Below the pieces are notes generated by a model. That model was not told the DNA's origin. It saw only the letters and a list, made by a program, of their open reading frames with translations, and ran no database searches. A stretch of DNA of 64,000 bases from Maea johnstoni. Its lineage: Eukaryota; Annelida; Polychaeta; Spionida; Magelonidae. Where the stretch lies: assembly GCA_963942565.1 (NCBI GenBank), contig OZ012695.1, forward strand, positions 7,390,922-7,454,921. Reading direction: 5' to 3'. Below are positions 1 through 12,372 of the stretch, one piece after another; within the stretch, counting starts at the first letter, position 1, and the number at the start of each line of letters is the position of its first letter. The position numbers and the translations under genes were made by a program.

Positions 1-2204
1 TGCTTTACTACAAAACTTTCCAATATAATTACTAATGGTACATTGTTCATTTTTGCTAGTCATGTTGTTAATCTTTGTGATTATACTTTTTCTAATACAA
101 TCATTATTAGTACATTGTCCTTTTTTTGTCATATACAGATTTTTTGCTTTTCACCAGTGTATTGTTGATTGAAACAACACTATTTGTAATTGCTTTGACT
201 TTTTATGCCAGAACTGAATAAAAAATATACAAAAAATAATAATTTGTTAGCGAGTGGGAGAACAAGACAGGAGAGTAATTTCACATAGGTGATAGAGCAA
301 AACCTTTATAACAACTCCTAGGTCCAATACAAATATGTATATGTGCTATATACAATACAGATACCTCCATTTATACAGAGTTGCTAAAGATATGAATTGT
401 TTCAAATGAATATGTTAGATGCAGATAACTCCTAGGTCCAATACAGATATGTATATGTGTTACATACAATACAGATACCTCCATTTATACAGAGTTGCTA
501 AAAATATGAATTGTCTCAAATGAATATGTTAGTTACAGATAAGTGTGTTATTGTAACAGAAAAGAGACTATTGAACATCTCTTATGTGAACGTGAAAAAT
601 CAGCTATGCTATGGTGGACTATTGATCATACAGTGTATTCTACAAATGAGTGTTACCTGAATTGATACCTGAATGTAAACAAGTCATATTGAATTAACTT
701 GTGTAAATAAAACGAATACTTGGGGGGTGGAAAGTACCTGAAAAGCTAGGATGTTTTCATTTATTTCTGCCCAGTATTTATCAATTACCGTATTCCTCCG
801 TTTAACCATCCAGAAATCAAATAAGCGAACCCCCCTGAATTCCCCCCCCCCCCCCAGGAAGTTAAAATGTTATCTTACATTTACAAGAGGGGCCGTCAAA
901 ACTCATTGATCATATTTTTCACTACTATAGGCTTTACAGTGCAGACATTTAATTCTTGCACTAAATGTGCGGGCATCCCGGGCATAATACACAACCACAC
1001 ACCTGATTGCCACCCAGTTTCCTAGGCCTGGATGCATAGATGACCACACAATTGAACGTAGCTTTAATTGACATCCAATGTTGGTCATTGCTGCGCTTGG
1101 CTAATTTTCTGACATGTTACCCATGGGTGCTTGTACAACCAGGCACTGGCAGACGTTCGGTCGGCTGTTGCAGGAATTAATTGTCTATACTGTATGCTGT
1201 TTCCGTTTTCAAGCACTTTAACTCTTTGCTCTTTCAGTCCTAGGCATGTTAAGCTCGTAGCGTGCAAGCCCTTAAGCTTGTAGCAGCCATGAGGTGAGGC
1301 TATACGGAATATTGCCAATGCCCCTTCCAGCAAATTCTTTCCTCACTGTTAAACACGCATGTTCTTAAATGGAGGAATATGGTAAAAGCAGGTCTTTCAT
1401 GATGTGCTTTACCTGGTTAAGATCTAGTTTTGTGGAACTGTTCATATTTTTCTCATTCTGGAGGATAAAATCATATTGTTCATCAGTCTGTGTTGTCTCT
1501 GTGATACACCTAGGGTTATCATTCTTATGCTAATATTGTAATTTGTTAATCTAATTAAAAAGATTGTCATTGTATAATATATTCTGATATGAAACATTAT
1601 CATTGTACCTCAGCATCCGATGATGGACAGCCTTTGACATCAAAAAACACATTTCAAACTTTAAATATGTATAGTAGCAGAGCCAATCAGTATACCGAAT
1701 CAATCCGCAAGGGGCACATCTGATGGTGTGCAATAGGAGTTGGCACCTCCAGAGGAACCCTAACCTGGTGTGGCACCCTGCTCGCATTATAAAAAAAGAG
1801 GGGAGATGTGTGGATCTGTCTTTGGATGCCCTGCATCTAAAATATCGCTTGATACTCTTTGGATTTGATGGCTCTGCTCTTACTCTCCCTCTTTTTCTTC
1901 TTTAACCTAGAAAAATTATGCTTTGTCATTGTTCTTCTACAATGACAAGGGACCACTCTTTGCTAATATCTTATGGCACTTAATGACCTTTGTGTGTCCA
2001 TGTGCCTTTAGACAATCATTCATTCAGTATACTGAACATAGGTGCGGAAAGTCAGAAACAGAACTCAAAACAAAGAAAAGTAGAAAGGAGAAAGACAGGA
2101 CTAGAGTGGTGCAGGTGTCTTCGTCATTACCTCTAGCAGGTTATGACGTCATCTAAAGGATACAATAAAGGACGATTCCACCATGAATAAAACAGAGGCC
2201 CAAA
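1..2204. other. Unassigned AT-rich flank
   Basis: No coding region, RNA gene or recognisable transposon is seen here. Open frames are short, overlap on both strands and show no family resemblance. It holds a short tandem duplication (313-540), a C-run at about 841-855, and otherwise ordinary AT-rich sequence. Confidence 0.6.
313..540. repeat. Two-copy tandem duplication, 114-bp unit
   Basis: The phrase AACTCCTAGGTCCAATACA starts at 313 and again at 427. The following sequence, including TACCTCCATTTATACAGAG and GAATATGTTAG, repeats with only a few substitutions, so this is a fairly young tandem duplication. No coding role is visible. Confidence 0.9.
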
Positions 2205-2682
2205 AAATTCCTTAGGGTATCCTCTACTCTACCCCAAGTTACAAACCACTGCCAACCTTCATACAAGAAGTATATTGCTGTTTTTTTATACACATCCTAA
2301 CAGAGACAAAATGGAAGCACTGGGGATGACTATTTTAGCCTGTTAACGGCTTATCTCTGGCTATTGGTACACATACTTGCTACCTTACTGCTTATGACTT
2401 AATTGTACCAACAGCAAGAGATAGCTGTACCAAGGGCCAGATATCAGCTATCAATAGACTAATATGGCAGCTCCCAGTGCCTCCCTTTCTTATATGTTAG
2501 AATGTGTTTGATCAGCAATATACTTCTATTACTATCGAAGTACTCTACCTATTATTATAATGAAGCTAGTGAAGCTGATCGCCCTCTAATGACAGACTTG
2601 AAAACTAATTTGTAATCGATCTCCCGGTCCGCCGCTAGGGTGACTTCCGTTTTGGCGACGTATCTTCCTCTAGTGTCTGTCT
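2205..2682 (+). repeat. Left inverted terminal repeat of the DIRS element (split by a MITE)
   Basis: Two blocks, 2205-2262 and 2529-2682, match the reverse complement of 8980-9215. Shared words include CACTGCCAACCTT, TTATTATAATGAAGCTAGTG, CTCCCGGTCCGCCGCTAGGG and TGACTTCCGTTTTGGCGAC. A 260-bp MITE separates the blocks. The match to 9150-9215 is what shows that the repeat reaches out to about 2205. Confidence 0.9.
2267..2526. mobile_element. MITE inserted in the left DIRS terminal repeat
   Basis: The segment begins GAAGTATATTGCTG and ends CAGCAATATACTTC. Inner parts of the two ends also pair (ACACATCCTAACA against TGTTAGAATGTGT, and GCACTGGGG against CCCAGTGCC), giving imperfect terminal inverted repeats of about 55 bp. 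It is absent from the corresponding place in the right terminal repeat, so it inserted after the DIRS copy. No coding capacity. Confidence 0.8.
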
Positions 2683-2868
2683 CAGCGCCTTCGACAACAC
2701 TGACATCACAGGCTCTTGCTCATCGCAGAGGCACTTTTTAGGCCTTTTATTTTTGTAGGGACATTGTAATTTTAGTGATTACATGTGCTTTCTCTTGTAC
2801 ACACGTGCTTTATTTACTAAAATCTTTATTCCCTAGCTACACTACTTTATTTACAGCCCAAGGCTTCG

Positions 2869-4453
2869 GTGTTGCAATCGACCCAGCCTTCCCAACCCAG
2901 TCTGGGCCCCGGTCCCAGGCAGGTTAACCCTCCCCCGGGTCTCTCTACCACTGAGTGGGCAGCGATCCAACGGATGAGGGAGAACATTGGAGGTGAGGTA
3001 TCGCGACCGGCTGCTCCCTCACCAACTCGCTCCGCATCCCCCTCACCAGAATCGGAGTCAGAGTCTGAAGGCATGCTCTCCGAGCATGAAGATTTCGTGG
3101 AGCTCCGTGCCGCCCCTGGCTTATCTGAACTAGATAGAGAGCTCCAAGGCTCCCCGGTGCGTGCCACCTGGGCACCGCCGGTAGTCGCTCCCCGGCCACC
3201 GGCATCCCTCAAAAGCTCGTCTCCCTCTTTCGTGGAGGATTTCGACGACCTTCGTGGCGACGCTTCAGCGTGGAGGAAAACGTGGTTAGCGGACAAGTTA
3301 CGTTTTCGTATTCCGACGCGTTTCCATGAAATTCTTTTCGTGGTAAAGCGAGCCCTGGGCTTCCCCCCGGATCCCCAGGAGGAAAATGCCCCGGTCCCTG
3401 CCCAGTCGCAGGCCCGGTCGTTGTTCCAGGGAGTGCCACCTTACGGCCAAGCGGGACACTAAAGGTCTCCTAGACGGTTCCAGCAAATCACTGGGCGAGG
3501 CTGTGTTTTCCCGTAAGTTTCCCGCTGGCCGCTCCAACGAGGCATCGTTCCTGACTCCACAGTCTATTGACCAGGAGGCAGAGAAACATTTCAGGATGAG
3601 GGTGAAGAAGGACTTCTCTTCAAAGAAGCCCTTCGGGAGTGACTGGTCATCCCACTTAGCAGTGGCTGAGCGATTGTCGGTGCGCCTTGACGAACGTCTG
3701 GCTACCGTCAATCGCTTATCGGTCCTCCTGATTCAAATCCAGGCGTATATCCAACATGCGACGGCTGAACAAGCAAAGCTGTTGCAGGGCCTGAGGGAGG
3801 ACCCAGCCACCTCCATCCCTGGCCTCGACGAGAACTTCTCGCCTTCTACGGTCCTAGATGCGATGGAGTTCGCTGCCTTTCTCACAGCGTCAATCTCCCG
3901 CATCTCCCTCCACATCCAAGCGGAGGTGAGAATGGACCGCCGGGCACGCTTGGTTAACCACCTGCGGCCGGACCAGGGAATGGCTGGTATCCCCTCTTTC
4001 ACAAAGAGGCGGCTCCTTGACCTCCCCCTGGACACTGAGACAATGTTCGCGGGGCAGTTCGACGAGGTTCTTAAAGAAACTACGGGAACGCAAGCTGTCG
4101 CTGTGCAAGCAACCCAGATTGCTAGGGGATCCCCACCCGTTGGCCTTTCGTCGTTTAAGATCTCTAAGCGACTGGCGACCCAGTCCAAGGGGCAGGGCCC
4201 GCCAAAAAAGAAGGCTAAGAAGGGAAAATCTCCTCCTCCACAGCAGCAGCAGCGGGACCCCAAGCCATCTCAGCAGTCCTCAGGTCCTGCTAGAGAGCCT
4301 ACCCAGAGAAACTTCCCTCCCTCCTCCTTTTCTGGGTCGCGGGGGCGCGGTAGGGGCCGGGGGGGGGGGGGGGGGGGGGGTACCCCAATGAGGCAGGGCC
4401 CGGTCCAGTCGGCGGAAGGTTGCGAGAGTTCGCCGGAGCCTGGGAGGAGTTGA
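2869..4453 (+). pseudogene. DIRS gag-like region (fossil)
   Basis: This GC-rich stretch just inside the left terminal repeat has coding character in plus-strand frames. Its predicted product is rich in Pro, Ser, Arg and Lys, with a glycine/arginine-rich end near a G-run at about 4362-4380. This is where DIRS elements carry gag. Assignment rests on position and composition, because DIRS gag proteins are poorly conserved. It is not intact. Confidence 0.65.
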
Positions 4454-5914
4454 CCTCAGACAAATGGGTCCTCCAAACCATATCAGGCTACCGAATCGAG
4501 TTCACTGGGAGCGTGCGCTTAACCAAAGCTGCCATGTCGACTCAGATTCCAAAGAAGCTTTCCCAGCGTCTGGCTCTCGAAGAGGGCCTGGGAAAAATGC
4601 TTCGAAAGAAGGCGATTCTCCGCTTAAATCCTTCTTCCCTCGGACCAGGGCTCTTTTCCTCCCCGTTCCTAGTGGAGAAACGCTCAGGTGGATGGCGTCC
4701 CATCCTAAATCTGCGCCGACTGAACGAAGCGGTCATCCCCCCAAAGTTCAAGATAGATACCCTTCACAGTGTAATGAACACTCTAGGAGGGTACATCAAG
4801 TTGGCCAGAGATGCGTTCTCCGCAGGGGTGGAGGCATCGGGCCCCTGGGCGGTCTCCTTGGATCTCCAGGACGCGTATTTTCATGTTGCCATAAATCCAA
4901 GAGACACGAAATTTCTCTGCTTTGCTTACGACGGGGAAATTTTCGAATTTCAGGTCCTACCTTTCGGGCTCTCGACCGCCCCAGGACGTTCACTCGCCTA
5001 GTAAGGGCAATAGGTGCTTACCTGAAGACGTTTGGTATAAACATCTTCCTGTACTGAGACGACTGGCTCGTCGTCGGAGAGACCCACCAGTTAGCTCTCA
5101 GTTACTGGGACACGGTCCGCATGATAACTCAGAGAGTGGGCTTCCTCATCAACGAGGAAAAGTCAGACTGGACGCCGACCCAGTTCCCAATGTTCCTGGG
5201 CTCGGTTCTCGATCTTGTCCTGATGATGGCGTATCCATCAGAGGACCGAATAGATCGTCTGAGACGCCTGATCCTATTCCTTTCTCGGACCCGGACCCGG
5301 AGTTGACGGTGGTGACAGATGCTTCATCCTTTGGGCCGGGCGGTCACCTGGGAGACCTGATGGCTTCTGGCACTTGGCCAGCCCAATGGCAGTCCAAGCA
5401 CAAAAATTGGGTGGAACTGCAGGCAGTTAGGCCCCCGCTGAAACATTTTCAGTCCCAGGTGAGCGGCACAGCAGTAGAGATTCTGTCGGACAACTCAACG
5501 ACAGTGTCCTACATAAACAAGCAGGGAGGCACTCACTCCCTGTCGCTGTGCAAACTAGCCCTAGATCTTTGGGACTGGTGCGACCTGCACCAGATCACTC
5601 CTACTGCAGTGCACCTAGCGGGAGTGGACAACGTCCTAGTGGATGCACTGTCCAGGGGAAATTACTGCCCCACAGAGTGGAGCCTGCACAGACCGCCCTT
5701 CATGTCACTATGGCAGGTGTGGGACTGGCCATTCGTAGACATGTTCGCGACGGCCAGAAACTCCCAGCTGCCAGTGTACTACTCTCTGGGAGTGGATCAC
5801 CAGGCCAGCAGAACGAATGCGCTGTCCATAAACTGGGATCTGATCTTCGGATATGCGTATCCCCTGACCGCTCTGATCCCCCGGGTACTGAGGAAATTAC
5901 TCAGACACCCATGA
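4420..5914 (+). pseudogene. DIRS reverse transcriptase and RNase H region (fossil)
   Basis: The reverse transcriptase is recognised by GGWRPILNLRRLN, VSLDLQDAYFHV and FEFQVLPFGLSTAP, the typical DIRS/Pao-like palm motifs. RNase H follows (TVVTDASSFGPGGHL, then VEILSDNSTTVSYINKQGG and VDALSRG). After it comes the tail module found behind RNase H in DIRS elements (WPFVDMFATARNSQLPVYYS). The reading frame changes within this region, so the copy is broken. Confidence 0.92.
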
Positions 5915-5918
5915 GCAA

Positions 5919-7630
5919 CTATAAGCGACTTGCGTAGAAGCCCCCATGTGGCCAGCCATTATGTAAATCCAGATGTCAAAGGGTGCTATGTTGACCCGGA
6001 AGTACTTCCTTTCCATACAAACACATAGGATGACCAGTGCAGCTTATGCATGGTCCATCATAAATGATGTGTTTGCGGTAAAAATACCTGGATTTTGTGA
6101 ATAAGCAGCAATGTCTACCGAAGTAAGGATATTATGAACATATGATGAGAATTTTGCACCCATTCAAAAGCCCTCAAATGAGATATTATCTGTTGAAAAG
6201 ATTGCCCATAGGAGTTCATCTACCTTGTTTACATTCTAGTTTATTACTGTGCTGAGTTATCAGTTAACATATTGAGTGCAACACATCCAAGGGTGTATTA
6301 AGGAAAATCATTCAATATCTCAAGCTTATCAAACATCTATTGAATGTATTTTGCATAAATACTGTAATTTATTTTTCAATATTAAGCATTTAGAGATAGA
6401 CATACTGACAGGATGTATGTATATATACCAGAGACTTATACAATTCAAAACCTTCTCAACACTTTTCTTTCCTTCTCCAGGGCTGAATGAAAATATAGGT
6501 AATTGATTCCTTATCTTACTTACATAATACTAATTGTGCTGTTTTTGGCTACCATGATAGCAAGCGGATATTAAGAAAATGGGCAGGGGAATTCTGTTAC
6601 TTGCATGGATATGTTCAAGGAGTGTTCAGGGGGGAGGGGGGGGGGGTGACAAAAAGAAATGTATTCATAACCCCATACTTAGGATGGATTAACTCTTTAA
6701 GGCCACAGTAAGAATAGAAATTAATAGGAAATAAAAGGATAATCAGTTTCCTTCATTATATTGTCCAGAAGACAGTTTAAGTTAATTGCTAGGTAATTAA
6801 GATTCACTGTCAAACACTACTACTATGCTTATTCGAAAACAGAGTGTTGTTAGCACCCGGATTTTTATTCACCAACACAGTCAATATCTGTCAAAGGGTC
6901 CAGTAAGTTCCCTTTAGGAGAAGATCCTTACATGATCTGGCTAACATCCTTTCCCTTTCTTTCTAAGAAATGACAACTGGTGCTTTCATTTCCATACAAA
7001 GAATGCTCTAGCAATAAGGTGTTCCTCATTACCACTAACCCTGTAATCTATAAAAAGCTGGGAACAGTTCACATTTTTTAATTTTTATAACTTCTTTATA
7101 TCAGTCAAATCATTTCTGTGTGATAAGCTAACTGCTCAGTGGCTTCTACAGAACTAACACTGGCCATGTGGGGAAGGAATTCTGCATATATGGGTGTACA
7201 ACTATCTAAAAAGGGGGATACAATATATATTGACTTTATTCCATAGACTTAATTACAAAGAACAGGGAGAGTAAATGATTTGAAACATATTTGTAGCAGA
7301 CATCAGATTTGATCTGGTATACCGGTAAGCTTTACCCAGTGAGAAGCTGAAGGGAGTCAAATTACACTCATGTAACAACAGGAAATCTGAGTCTAATTAC
7401 CCAAATAAAGTTTACAGTGTTCAACAGAATATTCCCTTGAGGTCACATTCATCTTTTCAGGAAAAGTTGATGATACCTTGGGTGGTTGGTCTTCTAAGAT
7501 GATACTAAATGCCATTTTAAGCTCATTATGTGGAACTTCAAGGGGGCCTGCCCTGGCTTCCCTATGCTATTCTAATGGGGGCAGGCTGCCAGCTGGCTGC
7601 ATCTGCACCCCTGCTGCACCCCTAGCGCTT
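5919..7630. mobile_element. 1.7-kb insertion inside the DIRS body, flanked by an 8-bp duplication
   Basis: GC content drops sharply between the RNase H tail and the recombinase module. The 8-mer ATGAGCAA lies on both sides (5911-5918 and 7631-7638), as expected for the target duplication of a hAT-type DNA transposon. The inner edges share only a short inverted match (ATAAGCG against CGCTTAT), so the family call is tentative. No known protein is encoded; an 80% AT-like filler dominates, with a GC-rich stretch near 7540-7630. Confidence 0.7.
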
Positions 7631-7638
7631 ATGAGCAA

Positions 7639-8807
7639 AAGGCTTATTGTCCTGATAGCCCAATTCTGGCCCAGCCAGATATGGTTCAGGCAACTAACCA
7701 ACCTTCTGATCGATTTTACCAGGAGGCTCCCAGACCGGTCGAACCTCCTCAGAAACCCGGAGACTCATGAGCTGTACCCAGAGCCGGCCAGGCTAAGGTT
7801 GACTGCATGGAAACTGTCCGCAGATCAATCCTTGCGCAAGACTTTTCGGCATCGGTGGCCGACACTGCCTCCAAGGGACGCCGTGAGTCAACCAGAAGGG
7901 TTTATAATGACCGTATCAGGCTCTGCGAGCAGTGGATCCATATTCTGCCCCTGTGACAGAGATAGCGGACTTCCTCTCGGATCTGGCCAAATCTACCCCC
8001 AGGGGTAAGCTCATGGCCCATTCCACTATTGTTGGCTACAGAACAGCAATTGCTTCTGTTCACTCAGGCTATGGAGGGGATCTATCAGTCTCCTCCCATC
8101 CGGTGCTTAATGCGCTTCTCCGGAGCATTTTTGTTGACAGGGCCCAGGTTAGGTCTCTCCGGCCTACCTGGGACCTCCCTAGAGTCTTACAAAGACTAGC
8201 AAAACCCCCTTTTGAGCCTTTGTCTGCGGCTACTTTGAGAGATATCTCTATCAAAACAGCCTTTCTCCTCCAGCTCGCCTGGGGACGCAGAGGCAGCAGG
8301 ATCCATGCTTGTAAGGTGGACCCGGGCCACCTCAGGATAGAACCGGGAGGGGTACGACAGGGTTTACACCAGGCCCGGTTTTTCTAGCTAGTCTGAAGGA
8401 TCTCTACTCGGAGGACGAGGTCCACTGCCTGGTCAGGGCCCTTAATGGGTACATTGACCGCACAGCAGTTCCTCTTTGTTTCTACTAGGGAACCTCATGC
8501 CCGCGCAGCCAAGTCCACTATCGCAGGCTGGGTCCGTGAGGCTATATCTGGTACATACAAATATTTATCTACCAGCGAATGCGAGGAACTGGGCATTCGA
8601 GCCCATGACACCCGGGGAATCGCGGCGTCCTGGGCCCAGTTAGCTGGTGTCTCCATCACGGACATCATGGATGCCGCCGCCTGGAGGACCCCAGTCACTT
8701 TTGCTAAACACTATCTTAAGGATCTCCCTAACCTTAAAGGTCGTTTTGGCCAAGCAATTTTGACTACAGCAGGTTCTTCAGGTGGAGCAAAGACCACCAC
8801 AGCGTAA
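7639..8807 (+). pseudogene. DIRS tyrosine recombinase region (fossil)
   Basis: The module opens with the linker typical of DIRS elements (LIAQFWPSQIWF) and runs into a phage-integrase-fold recombinase. The C-terminal part shows HDTRGIAASWA followed by WRTPVTFAKHYL, which fit the HxxR, H/W and catalytic Tyr positions of the family. The recombinase replaces a DDE integrase in DIRS elements. The frame is interrupted, so it is not functional as it stands. Confidence 0.92.
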
Positions 8808-8825
8808 CCCCGGTGGTATTCTGCT

Positions 8826-8912
8826 TCATTATAATAACAGGGAGAGTACTTCGATTGTAATCAGAAAATTAGTAGTAATTTTACTATTACTGAGAAGTAC
8901 TTACCTGTTATT
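8826..8912 (+). repeat. Internal complementary region of the DIRS element
   Basis: This block carries the outer sequence of the terminal repeats (TTCATTATAATAACAGG, AATTAGTAGTAATTTTACTA, GAGAAGTACTTACCTGTTAT), arranged so that it can pair with both ends. In DIRS elements this region is thought to act as a template joining the ends into a circle. It lies just downstream of the recombinase, as expected. Confidence 0.85.
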
Positions 8913-8979
8913 ATCCCTCCCTACCTGCCCCTTCTGGTCTTTGCTGGTACTATTATTGATCGAGCACTGACCCTTTTAG

Positions 8980-9215
8980 ACACACTAGAGGTAGATAAGT
9001 CGCCAAAACGGAAGTCACCCTAGCGGCGGACCGGGAGATCGATTACAAATTAGTTTTTAAGTCTGTCAGTAGAGGGCGATCAGCTACACTAGCTTCATTA
9101 TAATAACAGGTAAGTACTTCTCAGGAATAGTAAAATTACTACTAATTTTCTGTTTATAAAGGTTGGCAGTGGTGGTAATTGGGTTTAAGTAGAGAATACC
9201 CTAAGAAACTATATG
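8980..9215 (-). repeat. Right inverted terminal repeat of the DIRS element
   Basis: It is the reverse complement of the left terminal repeat, from GACACACTAGAGGTAGATAA through GTCGCCAAAACGGAAGTCA to AGAGAATACCCTAAGAAA. It lacks the MITE that splits the left copy. Confidence 0.9.
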
Positions 9216-9448
9216 GGTCTGTGTTTTATTAATGGTGTAATTGTTCTAAAAAGGATAGTATATCCTTTTGTCAAAAGGTCAATATTTGGGATATCTTCAC
9301 AATATACTAAAGACCTGGTAACTTATATCTCTCCACAGTGTGAGGGGTATAATAGTGATGGTGATGGAAGATTTTTTCTCGTTACAGCAGGATTTAGCAA
9401 GAAATCCCCTTGCCGTAGTGTATATCTTGGATGAAGTGTACCTTTACC

Positions 9449-9850
9449 AAACTAGTCTACTAGCCAGCCCTATATGCCAAGTATGTGAACCTTGCAATGT
9501 TGATTCCTGCATGGTTTTATGATTGAAATGCAATGTACATACCCTAAGAACAACGAAACTGCCGGATGCTAATTTCCAAGTGTTGGGCAATTTTTTTTAT
9601 CAACCTAAATACTATTTGGTGCAAATGACCTCTCAGGATTGCAAAAAATGGTCACAATTATGGGGGTAGGGGTAACATTTTTTATCATAACTTCTGTTAT
9701 ATTGGTTTATTTTCAACAAATGAGGCATCACCATGTATAACTTTTAATTTCGCAGGAATTAAAACCAGCCATATTCTGATTAGTCACTTGTGAAGGGTCA
9801 TTTGGGGTAGACAAAGGTCAAAAAGGTCACGAGGCTGAAAACCTGCAGTA
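9449..9850 (+). repeat. Inverted partial copy of the 3' end of the GH172-like gene
   Basis: This stretch matches the reverse complement of about 14675-15050. Shared words include CTAGTCTACTAGCCA, AACCTTGCAATGTTGATTCC, TGCATGGTTTTATG, CGGATGCTAATTTCCAAGTG and GGTCAAAAAGGTCACGA. It holds the last ~25 codons of the GH172-like frame and the sequence behind them. Weaker similarity may begin near 9340. Divergence is marked, so the duplication is old. Confidence 0.8.
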
Positions 9851-12301
9851 TTATGATCCTGAAATAGAGTTTTTTTGGTAACATTTTCGATCATATTTCA
9901 CGTTATGCATAACCAACTTCCATAAATGAAGTATCCAAATGTGTAAAATTTTTACCTGCACTTTCTTAAAATGCACATGTTCTGATTCATCAATACTAAG
10001 AGGTCATTTAAGGGTCAACTAAGGTCAAAAAGGTCATGAAAATGTTGTGAAAATGGGTAGAAATTGGCTGTATTGGTACAGTAGCCAGCCACCCATTTTG
10101 GGGATTCAGGTTAACCCGAGAATTTCCGTTGGTATCATGTTTTAGGCCCACACTTCGGGCATACCGCAAGGGTGGATGTAGCCTTCAGAAGTGGTGCACA
10201 TCTTTTTTATGGGGTCATGTCTTGAATACCCTTATATATGTAAAAAGGCCCCACGATGGTCAAAATAATATGTATAGGGATAGTGAAGGCACTTTAAAAC
10301 ACTCATAACTCTTAAACCAAACTTAAACTTAAGCTTAAACCAAACATAAGGATGAGTGTTTGGTATCAAAATGTTAGTATGAAAGAGAAGTATCTTTTGA
10401 AATACTAAACACATGACTAACTCTATCCCATGATGTAATAAAGGTCATTCAAGGTCAAAATGGCTGCCAAGTCAAGAATCTGGGATTTTTTCCATATTCT
10501 ATAGTTTCCATTTATAAACATCTTTTTTTTTTTGAAGATATGTATTTCATTTCTGTAGCCACTTTTTCTGAAGGAATGCTCTTTATTAGTTGTTGAACAT
10601 TTTAGAAAGTTCAATGACTAGATCGAGTTTTAAGTCCGATTTTGAGCTTTAAGGTACAAAGAAGGGTACCAAGTCCACCTGGAGACGCCAAAAAGTGCCT
10701 AAAATGATAAAAATTTGAAAACCAAAATGACTGTATCTTACGTTTTACAAGTCGGAAGGGAGCATATGATGCACCAAAATGTCAGGTTTAATTTCCCCCT
10801 CAATCTGACAGATGATGGTAAGATAAAGGTCAAAATGCTATTTTTTCTCTATAAAAATCTAATTTTGGTGAAGTGATTGCGATGAAGTAGTTGTTTTGCA
10901 ATTATATAATTTCCAAACCAGGTTACCACAATAATTGACAGATAAATAATCTCAAATATGGTCCAACAATGCATTTTTTACCATTTACCAGTGAAAATGA
11001 AGTAGTTTTAAGTCAATACGGAGGAGTAGAATGTGGCATTTGGCTATTCCATCCTTAAATAAAGTGTTTGGGGACAGGTTGTGAGAAAGTGCTCGTTACG
11101 GGACCACTGTTTAGGTCATGAAAGTTGCGAGCACTAAACATTATAGGCAGTGTTTGGTATCAAAATGTTTGTTGTAAGACAATCTTTCCATTTCATGCAA
11201 CAAACCTAGGGTAGGGTATTCTGTTGTCAAAATAGAGGTCATTCAAGGTCAATTAACCCCAATTTCAAGATTTAAGGCATTTTGTCTTTAATTTTTCTAT
11301 TTAGCAGCTTATGAAATGCTCCTGGGATACATACTTTATCCTGGAAATATTTTTATGTGAGAAATATCTTTAAAAGGGATTCTGAGACATTTTTGAGTCA
11401 TTTCAAGACCCAGTCAAGACCAATTTGCAACATTCTGGGACCAAAATGCCCAAAATGTCTGATTATGGGTGCACTCAAATATTTAAGTAAAGCAGCAGAA
11501 AGTTGAAATAACAAATCGAGTCATATCTTATGGTATGTCAGCTTTTATTTTCACAATATAATTATGTCAGCAGAAAGTTGACATAACAGATTCATGTCTT
11601 ATCGTATACCAGCTTTCATTTTCACTGGGTGAAATATGCATTTTTACTTGCCTATCATGTTTTTCCCATACAGGTAAAGGTAGTGTAAAATATTACTGAG
11701 ATTTAAGGAAACAATGCAGGTCAAACCAAGGTCAAAAAGTCAAATAGAGTGTTCATAACATTGTAGCAAATATCTGTAATACTGCACTTGCATCTTGTTC
11801 AAATGAGTAATTGTTATTCACCTGAAAGGAATATTTGAGGCTGAATAGTCAAATAAACGCAGGATAGAGGAAAAAACTGGGCCAAAATAACTAACTCGTT
11901 GTACCAACCTTACACATGTCTGCACCAAACATTGAGTACATTGTAAGCCTTTAGATGACAAATGTGAATTCAAAACGTTCTAAGTTACTTTGAAGTTGTT
12001 TGATGAAAGATAGGCAAAATATCATGAATTAAATTAAACAAATACGTATCACAAATTTCATATAATCTCATAAAATAAACTAGGTATGTATCTGTCAGTG
12101 GTTCCATTTGATGATTGGAAACCATAACTGTAATGTTTGAATAGTTTGGCATTATCTAAAGTGATTTATGCATCCGCCAACCTCTTATTTCTTAAACATC
12201 TTAGGAACAGCATAACATAAGGACTATTTCCATTGAATCTGATAAATTCTGTAGTGTTGCAATTTTTAAAATACCATTTTTAGTAACAATAGAGTAAAAA
12301 T
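9851..12301. repeat. Degenerate repeats rich in AGGTCA motifs
   Basis: No gene is seen. The phrases AAGGTCAAAAAGGTCA, GGTCATTCAAGGTCAA and AAGGTCAAAATG recur at irregular spacing of about 150-800 bp (near 9815, 10030, 10440, 10825, 11230 and 11730), in otherwise AT-rich sequence with phrases such as 'GGTATCAAAATGTT' repeated near 10363 and 11157. It looks like a decayed tandem or dispersed family related to the 9449-9850 segment. Confidence 0.6.
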
Positions 12302-12372
12302 ATTTTTTACCAACCTACCTACCCTATTTTTTTCTGACTGTTACAGTAAACAAACAATATTTTTTCTTGGCC
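12302..12372. mobile_element. PIF/Harbinger-like MITE fragment
   Basis: The segment (CCTACCTACCCTATTTTT, TGTTACAGTAAACAAACAAT, ending TTGGCC followed by TAA) matches the right half of the complete family copies at 40740, 51112 and 62394. The left half is missing or decayed. Confidence 0.75.

Larger units (their letters stand above)
2205..9215 (+). mobile_element. DIRS-type tyrosine-recombinase retroelement (fossil)
   Basis: All hallmarks of a DIRS element are present in order on the plus strand: a long inverted terminal repeat, a gag-like proline/serine-rich region, reverse transcriptase with RNase H, a tyrosine recombinase, an internal complementary region and the opposite inverted repeat. 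The coding part is clearly GC-richer than its surroundings. DIRS elements integrate through the recombinase and make no target duplication, and none is evident. The copy is broken: its coding frames are interrupted several times and two other elements have inserted into it. The two ends differ at roughly one base in ten by eye, which suggests a middle-aged fossil. Confidence 0.93.
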
